DNA from: Polynucleobacter hirudinilacicola
GTDB lineage: Bacteria > Pseudomonadota > Gammaproteobacteria > Burkholderiales > Burkholderiaceae
DNA length: 64,000 bases
Assembly (NCBI RefSeq): GCF_002192535.1
Contig: NZ_NAIA01000001.1
Location: forward strand, 309,333 to 373,332
Direction: 5' to 3'
Position numbers and translations under genes: made by a program. Positions 28,103 through 35,612 of the stretch are shown here, piece by piece. Numbering within the stretch: the first letter of the stretch is position 1; each line of letters begins with the position of its first letter. The notes beneath the pieces are model-generated. The model saw only the letters and a program-made list of their open reading frames with translations. It ran no database searches and was not told where the DNA came from.

Positions 28103-28390
28103 TTATCGCCTTTTATAAGCTGTTGACTCTTTAGGGCTTGCCTTACGAGCCGAAATAATACGAACGACATTACCCCCGCTTCGATAACAATGGCAAACCA
28201 AAATCGCACGAAGAGAATGGCTTACTCCCAGCAAGATAAATCTGTCTTCATCTTCCGAATGATCGGGATCGGAAATTAACTTAGCACCTTCATCATAAAA
28301 CACAGATTTCGCCTCTTCAAAGGAAACGCCATGTTTTTTCAGATTGGCCGAAGCTTTTCTAGGCTCCCACTCAAATCGTAATGAAGTCAT
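28103..28390 (-). CDS. brnT: BrnT-type ribonuclease toxin
   Basis: 95 residues from the ATG at 28390 (an ATG at 28405 would add five residues). Hallmarks: FEWEPRKASANLKKHGVSFEEA, SEDEDRFILLG and the C-terminal RIISARKASPKE. BrnT is a RelE-fold RNase that halts growth by cutting RNA and is neutralised by BrnA. The start codon lies inside a perfect palindrome, and no Shine-Dalgarno sequence is visible, so a leaderless or very short-leader mRNA is possible. Confidence 0.9.
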   Translation of the reverse strand: MTSLRFEWEPRKASANLKKHGVSFEEAKSVFYDEGAKLISDPDHSEDEDRFILLGVSHSLRAILVCHCYRSGGNVVRIISARKASPKESTAYKRR

Positions 28391-28408
28391 ATGTACATTG
28401 TACATATG
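28388..28408. promoter_or_regulatory. Palindromic operator over the brnT start
   Basis: CATATGTACA and TGTACATATG form a perfect 10-bp inverted repeat around one central base. It covers the brnT start codon. In Brucella, BrnTA is autoregulated through its promoter, so this is the probable BrnA/BrnTA binding site. Confidence 0.75.
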
Positions 28409-28436
28409 TTAAACGGAAGAAGCAAGTCCGTCTGCC

Positions 28437-28526
28437 CAAATGAAAAAACCACCCGAAGGTGGTTTTAGTGCTTCTTGGTGGCCCGGGGCAGAATCGACCA
28501 GGGTCTTAGGACGTCCATCCTACTGG
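28437..28526 (-). repeat. tRNA-Phe tail + terminator copy R5
   Basis: Intact hairpin followed on the plus strand by CTTCTTGGTGGCCCGGGGCA and GAATCGACCAGGG, very close to the true tRNA end, then an altered anticodon arm (AGGACGTCCATCCT). The stop of the aldo/keto reductase gene (28529) is at its border. Confidence 0.93.
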
Positions 28527-28528
28527 AA

Positions 28529-29590
28529 CTACTTAGCCAGCGCTGCTCTAGCGTTCATAGCACGACGAATATAGCCGTTGTATGCTTTACCTGGATATGC
28601 TGGCATTTCTTGTAACTTATCAAAGCCTGGGATAGTTTCCATAAACTTGACCATTCGAATTCGCATTTCTTGATCAGGCAACTTACCACGCATAGCCCTG
28701 TTATTTTCGGTTTGATGATCAGGGTTGCTGGTTGCTGGAATAGCACAGGTAATCGCAGGATGTGAAATGACCCACTTTAAGAAAAATTCTGCCCAATTCC
28801 TGCAATCAAATTCTTTAGCAAAATCGGGTAGAGGCCTACCTTCTACCAACTTAAATAAGCGCGCTTTTTCAAACGGCATGTTGACCAAAACCGCCGTTCC
28901 TTTATCCATGGCAGCGGGAAGAATACGATCCTCTGCCAAACGCATTTGAATTGAGTAATGCACTTGAACAAAGTCTAAATCGTTGCGCTCAACCTGCATA
29001 GCCAAGGCATTGAAGTATGGGATTTCGTGATGGGTTACCCCAACATAACGAATCTTTCCCTCCCGCTTCCAATTTTTTAGAACGGGCACAATTTGATCGA
29101 CGTTGACCAAACTATGTACTTGCATGAGGTCTATTTTTTCACGCCATAGTCTTTCTTGACTTTGTTCAAAGCTCTTTTTGGCATGACTATCATCAGCCAA
29201 AAAATCGCCCGTTGACCAAATCTTATTTGCAATGAACATTTGATCATTAATTCCCATGGCAGTTGCAAAATCTCCAACACTGATTTCGCCAGTACCGTAC
29301 AGCGGTGAGGTATCAAACACACGCCCTCCACCATCCCAGAAGCGTTTAATCACTTCGCGAATATTGTTTCGTGGAGTGCCAGGCAAGAGATCAAAGGTCA
29401 GGTACGTACCAAGACCAATAGCAGGCAAAAGCTCACCAGAGCGTGGAATCTTGCGGGTAATGACGCCAGAGTTTGATTGTGCAATTGCCGATCCTGTCGG
29501 CATCAATGCCATTGGCAGCGCTGAGGCTGCGGCGGTTAAACCAATTGTTTTAAAAAAATCACGTCGATTAGGTTTTATAAGCTCAGTCAT
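28529..29590 (-). CDS. Aldo/keto reductase with Tat signal
   Basis: 353 residues. The twin-arginine signal RRDFFKTIGLTAAASALPM (R9-R10) is followed by a cleavage region near residue 37, so the enzyme is exported folded, presumably with its cofactor. The aldo/keto reductase barrel has DTSPLYGTGE (catalytic D and Y), IANKIW, the DLMQVHSL strand, and VGVTHHE. A periplasmic AKR needs a cofactor source, so its real redox partner is unclear. Confidence 0.88.
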   Translation of the reverse strand: MTELIKPNRRDFFKTIGLTAAASALPMALMPTGSAIAQSNSGVITRKIPRSGELLPAIGLGTYLTFDLLPGTPRNNIREVIKRFWDGGGRVFDTSPLYGTGEISVGDFATAMGINDQMFIANKIWSTGDFLADDSHAKKSFEQSQERLWREKIDLMQVHSLVNVDQIVPVLKNWKREGKIRYVGVTHHEIPYFNALAMQVERNDLDFVQVHYSIQMRLAEDRILPAAMDKGTAVLVNMPFEKARLFKLVEGRPLPDFAKEFDCRNWAEFFLKWVISHPAITCAIPATSNPDHQTENNRAMRGKLPDQEMRIRMVKFMETIPGFDKLQEMPAYPGKAYNGYIRRAMNARAALAK

Positions 29591-29702
29591 ATGATTGTTA
29601 GATTAAGAATTGGTTAATGAGAATTGGGCATTTATCTTGCATTACTGGGAAATAATTTAGCACAATTAAGCGACATTACCAGCGCAGGGGGGTCTAATTG
29701 AT

Positions 29703-29775
29703 CTGCCCTTTTAAAGGAGGATTCTTGCTGGCCCGGGGCAGAATCGATCGGTCGCAAGGATGCCTGACTCTGTTT
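29703..29775 (-). repeat. tRNA-Phe tail copy R6, with different hairpin
   Basis: The tRNA part is good on the plus strand (TTGCTGGCCCGGGGCAGAAT then CGATCGG) with AAGGATGCCTGACTCTG as the arm remnant. The hairpin is not the usual one: it is CCTTTTAAAGG, which resembles the hairpin at 35420-35438. The double cupin gene starts 36 nt away on the plus strand. Confidence 0.8.
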
Positions 29776-29810
29776 CCAGTAAGCTGATAGCTTTCTATGT
29801 GGATGCATAA

Positions 29811-30476
29811 ATGAATATCAATTCGGACTTTTCCCAGAAGGCAGTGATTAATACCTCGGGTCTAGTCTGGAACCTATCGCCTGTATCAGGCATCGAAAGA
29901 AAATATCTTGATCGAATTGGCGATGAAATTGCGCGCGCCAGCTCACTGGTTAAATATAGCCCCGAATCGTCTTTTACTGAACATACTCACGGCGGCGGAG
30001 AAGAAATTCTAGTTCTTGAGGGCAGATTTTCTGATGAGCATGGTGACTATCCGGCCGGCACCTACATTCGTAATCCACCCAACAGTAAACATACGCCATA
30101 CTCAAAAGAAGGTTGTATCTTATTTGTAAAGCTAAGGCAATTTCATGCTCAAGATGATTCAATAGTCAAAATAGATACGACAACTGCCAAATGGCATCCT
30201 GGATTAGTTTCCGGACTATCTGTAATGCCACTTCATGAATTTGATGGCGTTGGAACCGCTTTAGTTCGCTGGGCGCCAAATACAATTTTTAATCCCCATG
30301 TTCATCCAGGTGGAGAAGAAATATTTGTTCTTAAGGGTGTATTTCATGATGAACATGGCTCATATCCCGCCGGTACATGGATAAGAAGTCCTCGATATAG
30401 TAAGCACGCGCCCTTCACCAAATCAGAGGGTGCACTCATCTATGTAAAAACTGGCCACCTCAATAATCTGCTTTGA
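29811..30476 (+). CDS. Double cupin protein, ChrR-like
   Basis: 221 residues made of two cupin domains of the ChrR type (about residues 20-120 and 130-218). Each has the metal-binding pattern: EHTHGGGEEILVLEGRFSDE in the first and PHVHPGGEEIFVLKGVFHDE in the second, each followed by G(S/D)YPAGT(Y/W)IR. It resembles the sensor part of anti-sigma factor ChrR, but no zinc-binding anti-sigma N-terminus or sigma factor gene is adjacent, so it may be a stand-alone enzyme or sensor. The stop is 3 nt from repeat R7. Confidence 0.87.
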   Translation: MNINSDFSQKAVINTSGLVWNLSPVSGIERKYLDRIGDEIARASSLVKYSPESSFTEHTHGGGEEILVLEGRFSDEHGDYPAGTYIRNPPNSKHTPYSKEGCILFVKLRQFHAQDDSIVKIDTTTAKWHPGLVSGLSVMPLHEFDGVGTALVRWAPNTIFNPHVHPGGEEIFVLKGVFHDEHGSYPAGTWIRSPRYSKHAPFTKSEGALIYVKTGHLNNLL

Positions 30477-30478
30477 TT

Positions 30479-30560
30479 AAATGAAAAAACCCGAAGATGG
30501 TTTTGATATTTCTTGGTGGCTCAGGTGGAATCAAACCGGGAGTTCAGAAAATCCTATCTA
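30479..30560 (-). repeat. tRNA-Phe tail + terminator copy R7
   Basis: Shortened hairpin (AACCCGAAGATGGTTTT), then plus-strand TTTCTTGGTGGCTCAGGTGG and AATCAAACCGGG with arm remnant TCAGAAAATCCT. The membrane protein gene's stop is 15 nt further on. Confidence 0.82.
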
Positions 30561-30574
30561 GATCTAGACTAGAT

Positions 30575-31060
30575 CTAATCATTGCTCACAATTGTCCCGT
30601 CTGAAGCCCTTACTTTGCGATAAGTGCGCATCATATCCATCATTACAGCGGTACTCCAAGCAAAGCAAAAAAGGCTGCTCATTGACAGAACTACAGCAAG
30701 AATGCGATATCTACTTGGCAGATTTGAAACGGCCTGCTCAGATCCAATTGTTGTGTATATGCCGCCAATCACAACAATTGCGTGATCAATGCTTATTGCT
30801 ACCCCATGCATTAGCCCCAAGAGAGATAGTATGGCAATCTCGCTTAGGTGAATTAATGCTAGTGCGGATAAGCCCATAAAGAAAAAAATTTCCATTCGGA
30901 AATATTGCTTCTTAGCAATTAATTTATTGGCGTGTCGATGGTATATGGATTGGGCGCCCCATAAACATAAACCGTGATAAACAATCAACACAAAAAACAC
31001 CAGGATAAAGCCTATCAATAAGCCAAAAGAAGATAAGTCACTAATTGAAATTTCTTTCAT
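30575..31060 (-). CDS. Membrane protein with an ion-channel-like pore segment
   Basis: 161 residues with about four membrane segments. Between the last two lies IYTTIGSEQAV, at the position and spacing of a K+-channel selectivity filter (TTxGYGD), and the last helix carries CFAWSTAVMMDM, which resembles helices of small bacterial two-helix-pore channel proteins. The filter is not canonical (SEQ instead of YGD), so it may be a non-selective or non-functional relative. The family assignment is tentative. Confidence 0.6.
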   Translation of the reverse strand: MKEISISDLSSFGLLIGFILVFFVLIVYHGLCLWGAQSIYHRHANKLIAKKQYFRMEIFFFMGLSALALIHLSEIAILSLLGLMHGVAISIDHAIVVIGGIYTTIGSEQAVSNLPSRYRILAVVLSMSSLFCFAWSTAVMMDMMRTYRKVRASDGTIVSND

Positions 31061-31178
31061 TTTTAAGCACCCAATTAATTCCGTCCAGTTAACTTTCGCA
31101 ACCCATTGAATGAATTGTAGCTAGCACCGAAACCCACTAGAGAGTAATTTTGATAGCGCATTCAGAGTCGTGCGCCCC

Positions 31179-31266
31179 CCAAACGAAAAAACCACCCGAA
31201 GGTGGTTTTAGTACTTCTTGGTAGCCCGGAGCGGAATCGACTAGAGCGCAGGATGTTTAATCCTTA
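31179..31266 (-). repeat. tRNA-Phe tail + terminator copy R8, with anticodon arm
   Basis: Intact hairpin, plus-strand CTTCTTGGTAGCCCGGAGCG and GAATCGACTAG, then on the minus strand AAGGATTAAACATCCTG, a complete anticodon arm of the tRNA-Phe type with a 7-nt loop (TTAAACA). The TAA of the DUF486 gene abuts the arm. This copy shows best that the duplicated part begins at the anticodon arm. Confidence 0.92.
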
Positions 31267-31623
31267 GCCCCTAAACATAAAGTAGACTGCACCCAAGAGG
31301 CAGAGGCCAGCCCAAATGTAATCCGTCTTAAATGGCTCACCCATATAGAAAACAGCAAATGGCACGAAAACGGCCAGAGTAATCACTTCTTGGGTAATCT
31401 TCAGCTGTCCAAGTGAAAAGTATTGAAATCCAATTCGATTTGCTGGAACTTGAAAAGCATATTCGAACAAGGCAATAGCCCAGCTTGCGAACACAGCGAT
31501 CCACCAAGGCTTTGAAGATAAATTCTTTAGGTGGGCATACCAAGCAAATGTCATAAAGACGTTGGAAAGCATCAATAGGCCGATAAAGGAAAGTGGGCCA
31601 ACAAATTTGGATAGGCTGATCAT
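31264..31623 (-). CDS. DUF486 family membrane protein
   Basis: 119 residues, four membrane helices. Conserved DUF486 segments include [32 protein letters not shown] and [13 protein letters not shown]. The family is distantly related to drug/metabolite transporters; the function is unknown. It is the sole gene between repeats R8 and R9, with its stop touching R8. Confidence 0.92.
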   Translation of the reverse strand: MISLSKFVGPLSFIGLLMLSNVFMTFAWYAHLKNLSSKPWWIAVFASWAIALFEYAFQVPANRIGFQYFSLGQLKITQEVITLAVFVPFAVFYMGEPFKTDYIWAGLCLLGAVYFMFRG

Positions 31624-31650
31624 TCCTCCATACTAACTTCTTACCCAAGC

Positions 31651-31741
31651 CCCAAATGAAAAAACCACCCGAAGGTGGTTTTGGTGTTTCTTGGTGGCCC
31701 GGGGCGGAATCGAACCAGGGCCTAGGATGCTTATCCGCCTA
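31651..31741 (-). repeat. tRNA-Phe tail + terminator copy R9 (best preserved)
   Basis: The last 26 nt of mature tRNA-Phe, including the T arm, the 3' acceptor strand and the CCA, are identical here. They are followed by the intact hairpin. The anticodon-arm portion is altered (GGATAAGCATCC on the minus strand). The TAG of the cupredoxin gene lies inside the arm remnant. Confidence 0.95.
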
Positions 31742-32587
31742 GTGTTTCTTAGGCACTACATTAATGATGCCCTTCATGCCAGCCTCATAGTGACCGGGCT
31801 CAAAACATGCCATGGCATATTGCCCAGGCTTTTTAAAAGTCCACACTAATTCTGCTACTTGCCCTGGTTTCGCTGAAACTTCATTTGTGTGGTGATGACC
31901 TTTGGTGCTGGGGTTAGCCATTTCTTTGGCATGAGCAATGATTTCTTTTTCCGTACCAATTACCAACTCATGATCTACTTTGCCCTTGTTAACCAAAATG
32001 ATGCGAATAGGTTCCCCCGCTTGCGCCTCCCATGTTGCTGGAGAAAAACGCATAGTGTCATCAACTTCGATACGAACCTCTTTCATTGATGGAGCGGCCA
32101 CTTGTGCTGGTGCTCCATGATCATGACTATGGCCATCACCACCATGCTCATTAAAGTAGGAGAGGGAATATAAAGATGCAGCGATAACTAGAGCAAGACT
32201 AATGACGCCATAAATGAGAACAGACCGCACTTTTACTTTGCCCTTGCCTTCCATTAAATACATGGCCAATAAAGACATAGCAAAGCCAACTGGAACTACC
32301 CATGAACTTCTAGCAGGAGAATCGGGGAAGTGCTGAAGACCACCCGTAAAGAAACCCAAACCAATTGAAGCAACAATCCCGATGGCTAATACATCAGTCC
32401 AACTATGGTCTTTATCGGGATTAGAAATCTTTTCTAGTGTGCCGCCAACCAGATAGATGGCAATTCCAAAAGCAGCCGTCCAGAAGGAGCGTTCGCCACT
32501 AAAAAATCCATGAGTAATAGCGCCAGCAGTAAAGCTAATGCCCGTATATTTACAAAGAGAGGAGATATGACCAAGTGGGAAGTTCAT
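31739..32587 (-). CDS. Membrane-anchored cupredoxin
   Basis: 282 residues. The N-terminal ~150 residues hold about five membrane helices. A His-rich linker ([11 protein letters not shown]) precedes a cupredoxin domain (about 175-282). Type-1 copper ligands are recognisable as the His in VDHELVIG, then Cys, His and Met in [11 protein letters not shown]. It probably carries electrons or binds copper in the periplasm, but no partner oxidase is present nearby. The fusion of a polytopic domain with a cupredoxin is not a common layout. Confidence 0.85.
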   Translation of the reverse strand: MNFPLGHISSLCKYTGISFTAGAITHGFFSGERSFWTAAFGIAIYLVGGTLEKISNPDKDHSWTDVLAIGIVASIGLGFFTGGLQHFPDSPARSSWVVPVGFAMSLLAMYLMEGKGKVKVRSVLIYGVISLALVIAASLYSLSYFNEHGGDGHSHDHGAPAQVAAPSMKEVRIEVDDTMRFSPATWEAQAGEPIRIILVNKGKVDHELVIGTEKEIIAHAKEMANPSTKGHHHTNEVSAKPGQVAELVWTFKKPGQYAMACFEPGHYEAGMKGIINVVPKKH

Positions 32588-32689
32588 TTTTTCATCTTAA
32601 GACATTTGACGAAAATTATCTTAACCACATCGCCCAATGGGGCTTAAAGGGCAACGCTATCGCAATCAGCGAAATCTTATTCTCCAGCG

Positions 32690-32775
32690 CCAAATGAAAA
32701 AACCACCCGAAGGTGGTTTTGGTATTTCTTGGTGGTCCGGGGCGGAATCGAACCAAGGCCTAAGATATTAGGCTC
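32690..32775 (-). repeat. tRNA-Phe tail + terminator copy R10
   Basis: Intact hairpin and plus-strand TTTCTTGGTGGTCCGGGGCG and GAATCGAACCAAGGCC, only one acceptor-stem change from the true tRNA end. It is the copy next to tRNA-Phe and separates the autotransporter from the cupredoxin gene. Confidence 0.93.
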
Positions 32776-32803
32776 TATACCTAGACTATCCTTTAAAGAG
32801 ACA

Positions 32804-35173
32804 TCATAATCCCACAGTGTAAGTTGCCATTACAGTAGTTGAGGAGATGGCTTGATAGGCTTCTTGACGATAAATGCCAACTAGGCTCAAACGCTCTTTA
32901 GGGCTTAAAAAATAGTTTGCACCTAAACTAGCAGTGGCGCGTGTATTTTGATAATTTCCATTCATTGCAATATTGAAATACCCATTACCAGAAGTAACTA
33001 AATTACTTATATTGGTATTTAGATCTTTTTCAAGTCCTGCACTTGCAAATACTGAGGTCTTTTCATTTAGCGTTCGCTGACCAGTTAGTCCTGCGATCGC
33101 AGTTGTCACATAATTATTAATTGCATCGTAACTTAATGGAAATGCTACTTTTGCAGTTTGAGCCTCAGTGTATCCCGCCATTGTACTTTTGACATAACGT
33201 AACCCTGCGTAAGGCGAAACTAAGGTTTTATTGCCTATGGCCATGCCATATTTAAAGGCGGCCATAGCGCCTTGTGAACTGAGTGATGTCGATCCTGAGC
33301 CAGGCTCGGATGTGCCCACCTCAGGGCGAGTGAGAGTCAATCCTTTATTAACATAACCTAAGGCAAGTTTAGCCTCCAGTCCAGTTCCATCCAATTTTTG
33401 CGACCATACTGTAAAAAGACCGGCCATTGGATTGGCATTACTTAATTGAGCAATTCCGCCTGGCGTACTTGAAGACAAATTTTGATCCAAGTAAGCACCG
33501 AATCGAATTTGGGGTGAATAGCGATACGCCCCAATAATTAGGGCGCTAGTGGTATTAAATTGATCACTACTTACATTGGTAAAGCGACCACCAGCAGATA
33601 CACAAATATTATTAGCGCCAAATACTGTGCAATCGTAGCTCATGCCATTAACTAAGCCAGCAGACTGCGAGGCAAATAGTCCTTGTAGAGTGCCCCCCAA
33701 AGAAATCAAAGACGCCTCTGTATCCGAATCTTCTGGGACCAGTGCGTAACCCTGAGCTACCAGTATGGCTTGTAATTGCTCCACATCTGTAGTCACTACA
33801 TCGGATGGCTCGACAATCAGATCAATTTGCTCAGTACCAAGACGTTTTGCTAGTGCCCATGTGAAAGTACTCCCAAGTGTGATGCGCCCGAACGTATTTT
33901 CAATATTATTAATACTAATATCGTTAAATACACCACTGTAAATGGTGTTGTAGCTGAGCGTCGAAGCGCTATTAATACCAAAACTCATTACGCCTGATAC
34001 CGAGGTGTTGCTGGCCTCTAATTTGCCATAACTAGATGGGCTATTAACAATAATGCTGTAGTTATTTGGCAGCGTTCCAGAATACGTCAGCGGTGTAGAG
34101 CCACCTTGAGAGTTTATTAAGGTAGTGATCGTGCCATTATTAACGATGCCATAGCCTCCAGTACCTGCAGTAATGGTGCCAATATTATTTAGGGTTGTGA
34201 TTACACCAGAGTTTTCAATTCCGACTCCGCCAACCCCAGCTGAGATCGTACCCGTGTTGTTCAGGGTGGTGATGGTGCCGGTGTAATCGTTATAAATTCC
34301 AAATCCGTAATCCCCCACCGAAATCGTACCTGTGTTATTCAAGGTGGTGATAGTGCTTAGTTGGTTATTAATTCCGGTTCCAGATCCACCTGAGATCGTA
34401 CCCGCGTTGTTCAAGGTGTCGATAGAGCCAAAAAAGTTGAAGATGCCTCCGTACCCTCCCCCAGCAGAGATCGTGCCTCCAAGAGCATTAGTTAAGGTGG
34501 TGATGGTGCCCCCTATGTTTGCAAGCCCAGCTCCGTCAGCTCCACCTGAGATCGCGCCCGCGTTGGTCAGATTGGTGATGGTGCCATTGTTTTGAATTCC
34601 GACTCCACCATTTCCACCTGAGATTGTCCCCGCGTTGGTCAGATTAGTGATGGTGCCAATGTTTGCAATTCCGACTGCTTCGTTTCCAGCTGAGATACTA
34701 CCTAAGCTAGTGTTGTCTAGGGTGGTGATGGTGCCTTCGTTATAAATTCCGACTCCGCGATCTCCAACTGAGATCGTACCCGCGTTGTTCAGGGTGGTGA
34801 TGGTGTCACGGCTCGCAACTCCGACTCCGCCAACCCCAGCTGAGATCCTACCCGTGTTGTTCAGGGTGGTGATGGTGCCTTCGTTCTCAATTCCGACTTT
34901 AAAATCCCCCGCATCAATAATTCCAGTGGCTGTATTGTCTATGGTATTTACTGTGCCAGTATTAACGACTATTACACTTTCGCCAGGATTCGATACCGTA
35001 GAAGTCTGAATAGTAAGATTGCCGCCAGACAAAGTAACGCCATCATCACAAGAACTTGTTATTAAAATGGCGCCGGTTCCTGTAGAGGGGCACGATTGGG
35101 CATAAACACCCGTCATCGCCACAAAGGTGAATCCAATAGCAGTGGCAAATTGTTTGGTTGTGCGTAGATTCAT
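32804..35173 (-). CDS. Autotransporter with about 12 short repeats
   Basis: 789 residues. Signal peptide of about 25 residues (ending GVYAQ). A passenger follows with two cysteines and about twelve 24-residue repeats (residues ~70-370) of the type GTITTLNNTGTISAGVGGVG, suggestive of a beta-helix. A C-terminal ~260-residue autotransporter beta-barrel follows (AMAAFKYGMAIG..GLRYVKS..GANYF; final residue Leu rather than the usual Phe). Probably a surface-displayed adhesin or matrix protein. Near-identical 70-75-nt DNA repeats in 34.1-34.95 kb make copy number prone to change. It is the gene nearest to the tRNA, with its stop 29 nt from R10. Confidence 0.9.
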   Translation of the reverse strand: MNLRTTKQFATAIGFTFVAMTGVYAQSCPSTGTGAILITSSCDDGVTLSGGNLTIQTSTVSNPGESVIVVNTGTVNTIDNTATGIIDAGDFKVGIENEGTITTLNNTGRISAGVGGVGVASRDTITTLNNAGTISVGDRGVGIYNEGTITTLDNTSLGSISAGNEAVGIANIGTITNLTNAGTISGGNGGVGIQNNGTITNLTNAGAISGGADGAGLANIGGTITTLTNALGGTISAGGGYGGIFNFFGSIDTLNNAGTISGGSGTGINNQLSTITTLNNTGTISVGDYGFGIYNDYTGTITTLNNTGTISAGVGGVGIENSGVITTLNNIGTITAGTGGYGIVNNGTITTLINSQGGSTPLTYSGTLPNNYSIIVNSPSSYGKLEASNTSVSGVMSFGINSASTLSYNTIYSGVFNDISINNIENTFGRITLGSTFTWALAKRLGTEQIDLIVEPSDVVTTDVEQLQAILVAQGYALVPEDSDTEASLISLGGTLQGLFASQSAGLVNGMSYDCTVFGANNICVSAGGRFTNVSSDQFNTTSALIIGAYRYSPQIRFGAYLDQNLSSSTPGGIAQLSNANPMAGLFTVWSQKLDGTGLEAKLALGYVNKGLTLTRPEVGTSEPGSGSTSLSSQGAMAAFKYGMAIGNKTLVSPYAGLRYVKSTMAGYTEAQTAKVAFPLSYDAINNYVTTAIAGLTGQRTLNEKTSVFASAGLEKDLNTNISNLVTSGNGYFNIAMNGNYQNTRATASLGANYFLSPKERLSLVGIYRQEAYQAISSTTVMATYTVGL

Positions 35174-35574
35174 AATCCCAACTCATTCAGATAATTAAAG
35201 CTAAGCATTACAGGCGTAGTATGAAATTTCGAATATTTTATTTCTAGCGCTTAATTACTCTAATTAGTATTAATCCCTAGAAAATTATCGAGTTGTAGCT
35301 ATCAAATCTGACTGAGGGACACCAGATACTTACGCCAAATCACTCCAATTAGATACAAACCACAACACTACTGTCCATCAAGCGGACGATCTTGTTTGTG
35401 TTCGGGGAGATTTGTTGGGGCGTCCTTTTAAAGGACGCTTCATGTCACAGACATCTATAGTTGAAAGGGTCAAACAGGATTAAACATCCTGATGTTTAGA
35501 TTACTAGCCCTCAACACTGACAAGAAACGCTAGAAGTAAGGTAAGAACGCCCTCAACTACTTTTAAGCAAACTG
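35174..35574. other. 400-bp non-coding spacer between autotransporter and tRNA-Phe
   Basis: No convincing gene on either strand. It holds a perfect hairpin GCGTCCTTTTAAAGGACGC (35420-35438), similar to the one in repeat R6, and at 35477-35491 the 15-mer AGGATTAAACATCCT, which is the anticodon arm found in R8 but in opposite orientation. It may be the promoter region of the autotransporter plus remnants of a further, rearranged repeat. Confidence 0.5.
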
Positions 35575-35604
35575 AAATGAAAAAACCACCCGAAGGTGGT
35601 TTTG
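35575..35604 (-). terminator. tRNA-Phe terminator
   Basis: On the minus strand, AAAACCACC TTCG GGTGGTTTT is followed by TTC, starting 9 nt after the tRNA 3' end. It is the template for the hairpin in all the array repeats. With A/T on both sides it can work in either direction, which fits plus-strand genes ending against other copies. Confidence 0.92.
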
Positions 35605-35612
35605 ATGTTTCT

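Noticed and set aside
29811..30476. ChrR anti-sigma factor
   Set aside because: Only cupin domains are present; the zinc-binding anti-sigma domain and an adjacent ECF sigma gene are missing.
31651..31741. Repeat copies as additional functional tRNA-Phe genes
   Set aside because: They lack the D arm and 5' acceptor strand; none can fold into a tRNA. Only 35613-35688 is complete.
34100..34950. Regularly spaced repeats resembling a CRISPR array
   Set aside because: The units are 70-75 nt, in frame, and encode the 24-residue repeats of the autotransporter passenger; there are no cas genes and no unique spacers.
34332..35009. Open frames on the plus strand within the autotransporter (for example 34332-34595)
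   Set aside because: They are shadows of the repetitive coding sequence on the other strand, without ribosome sites or recognisable products.
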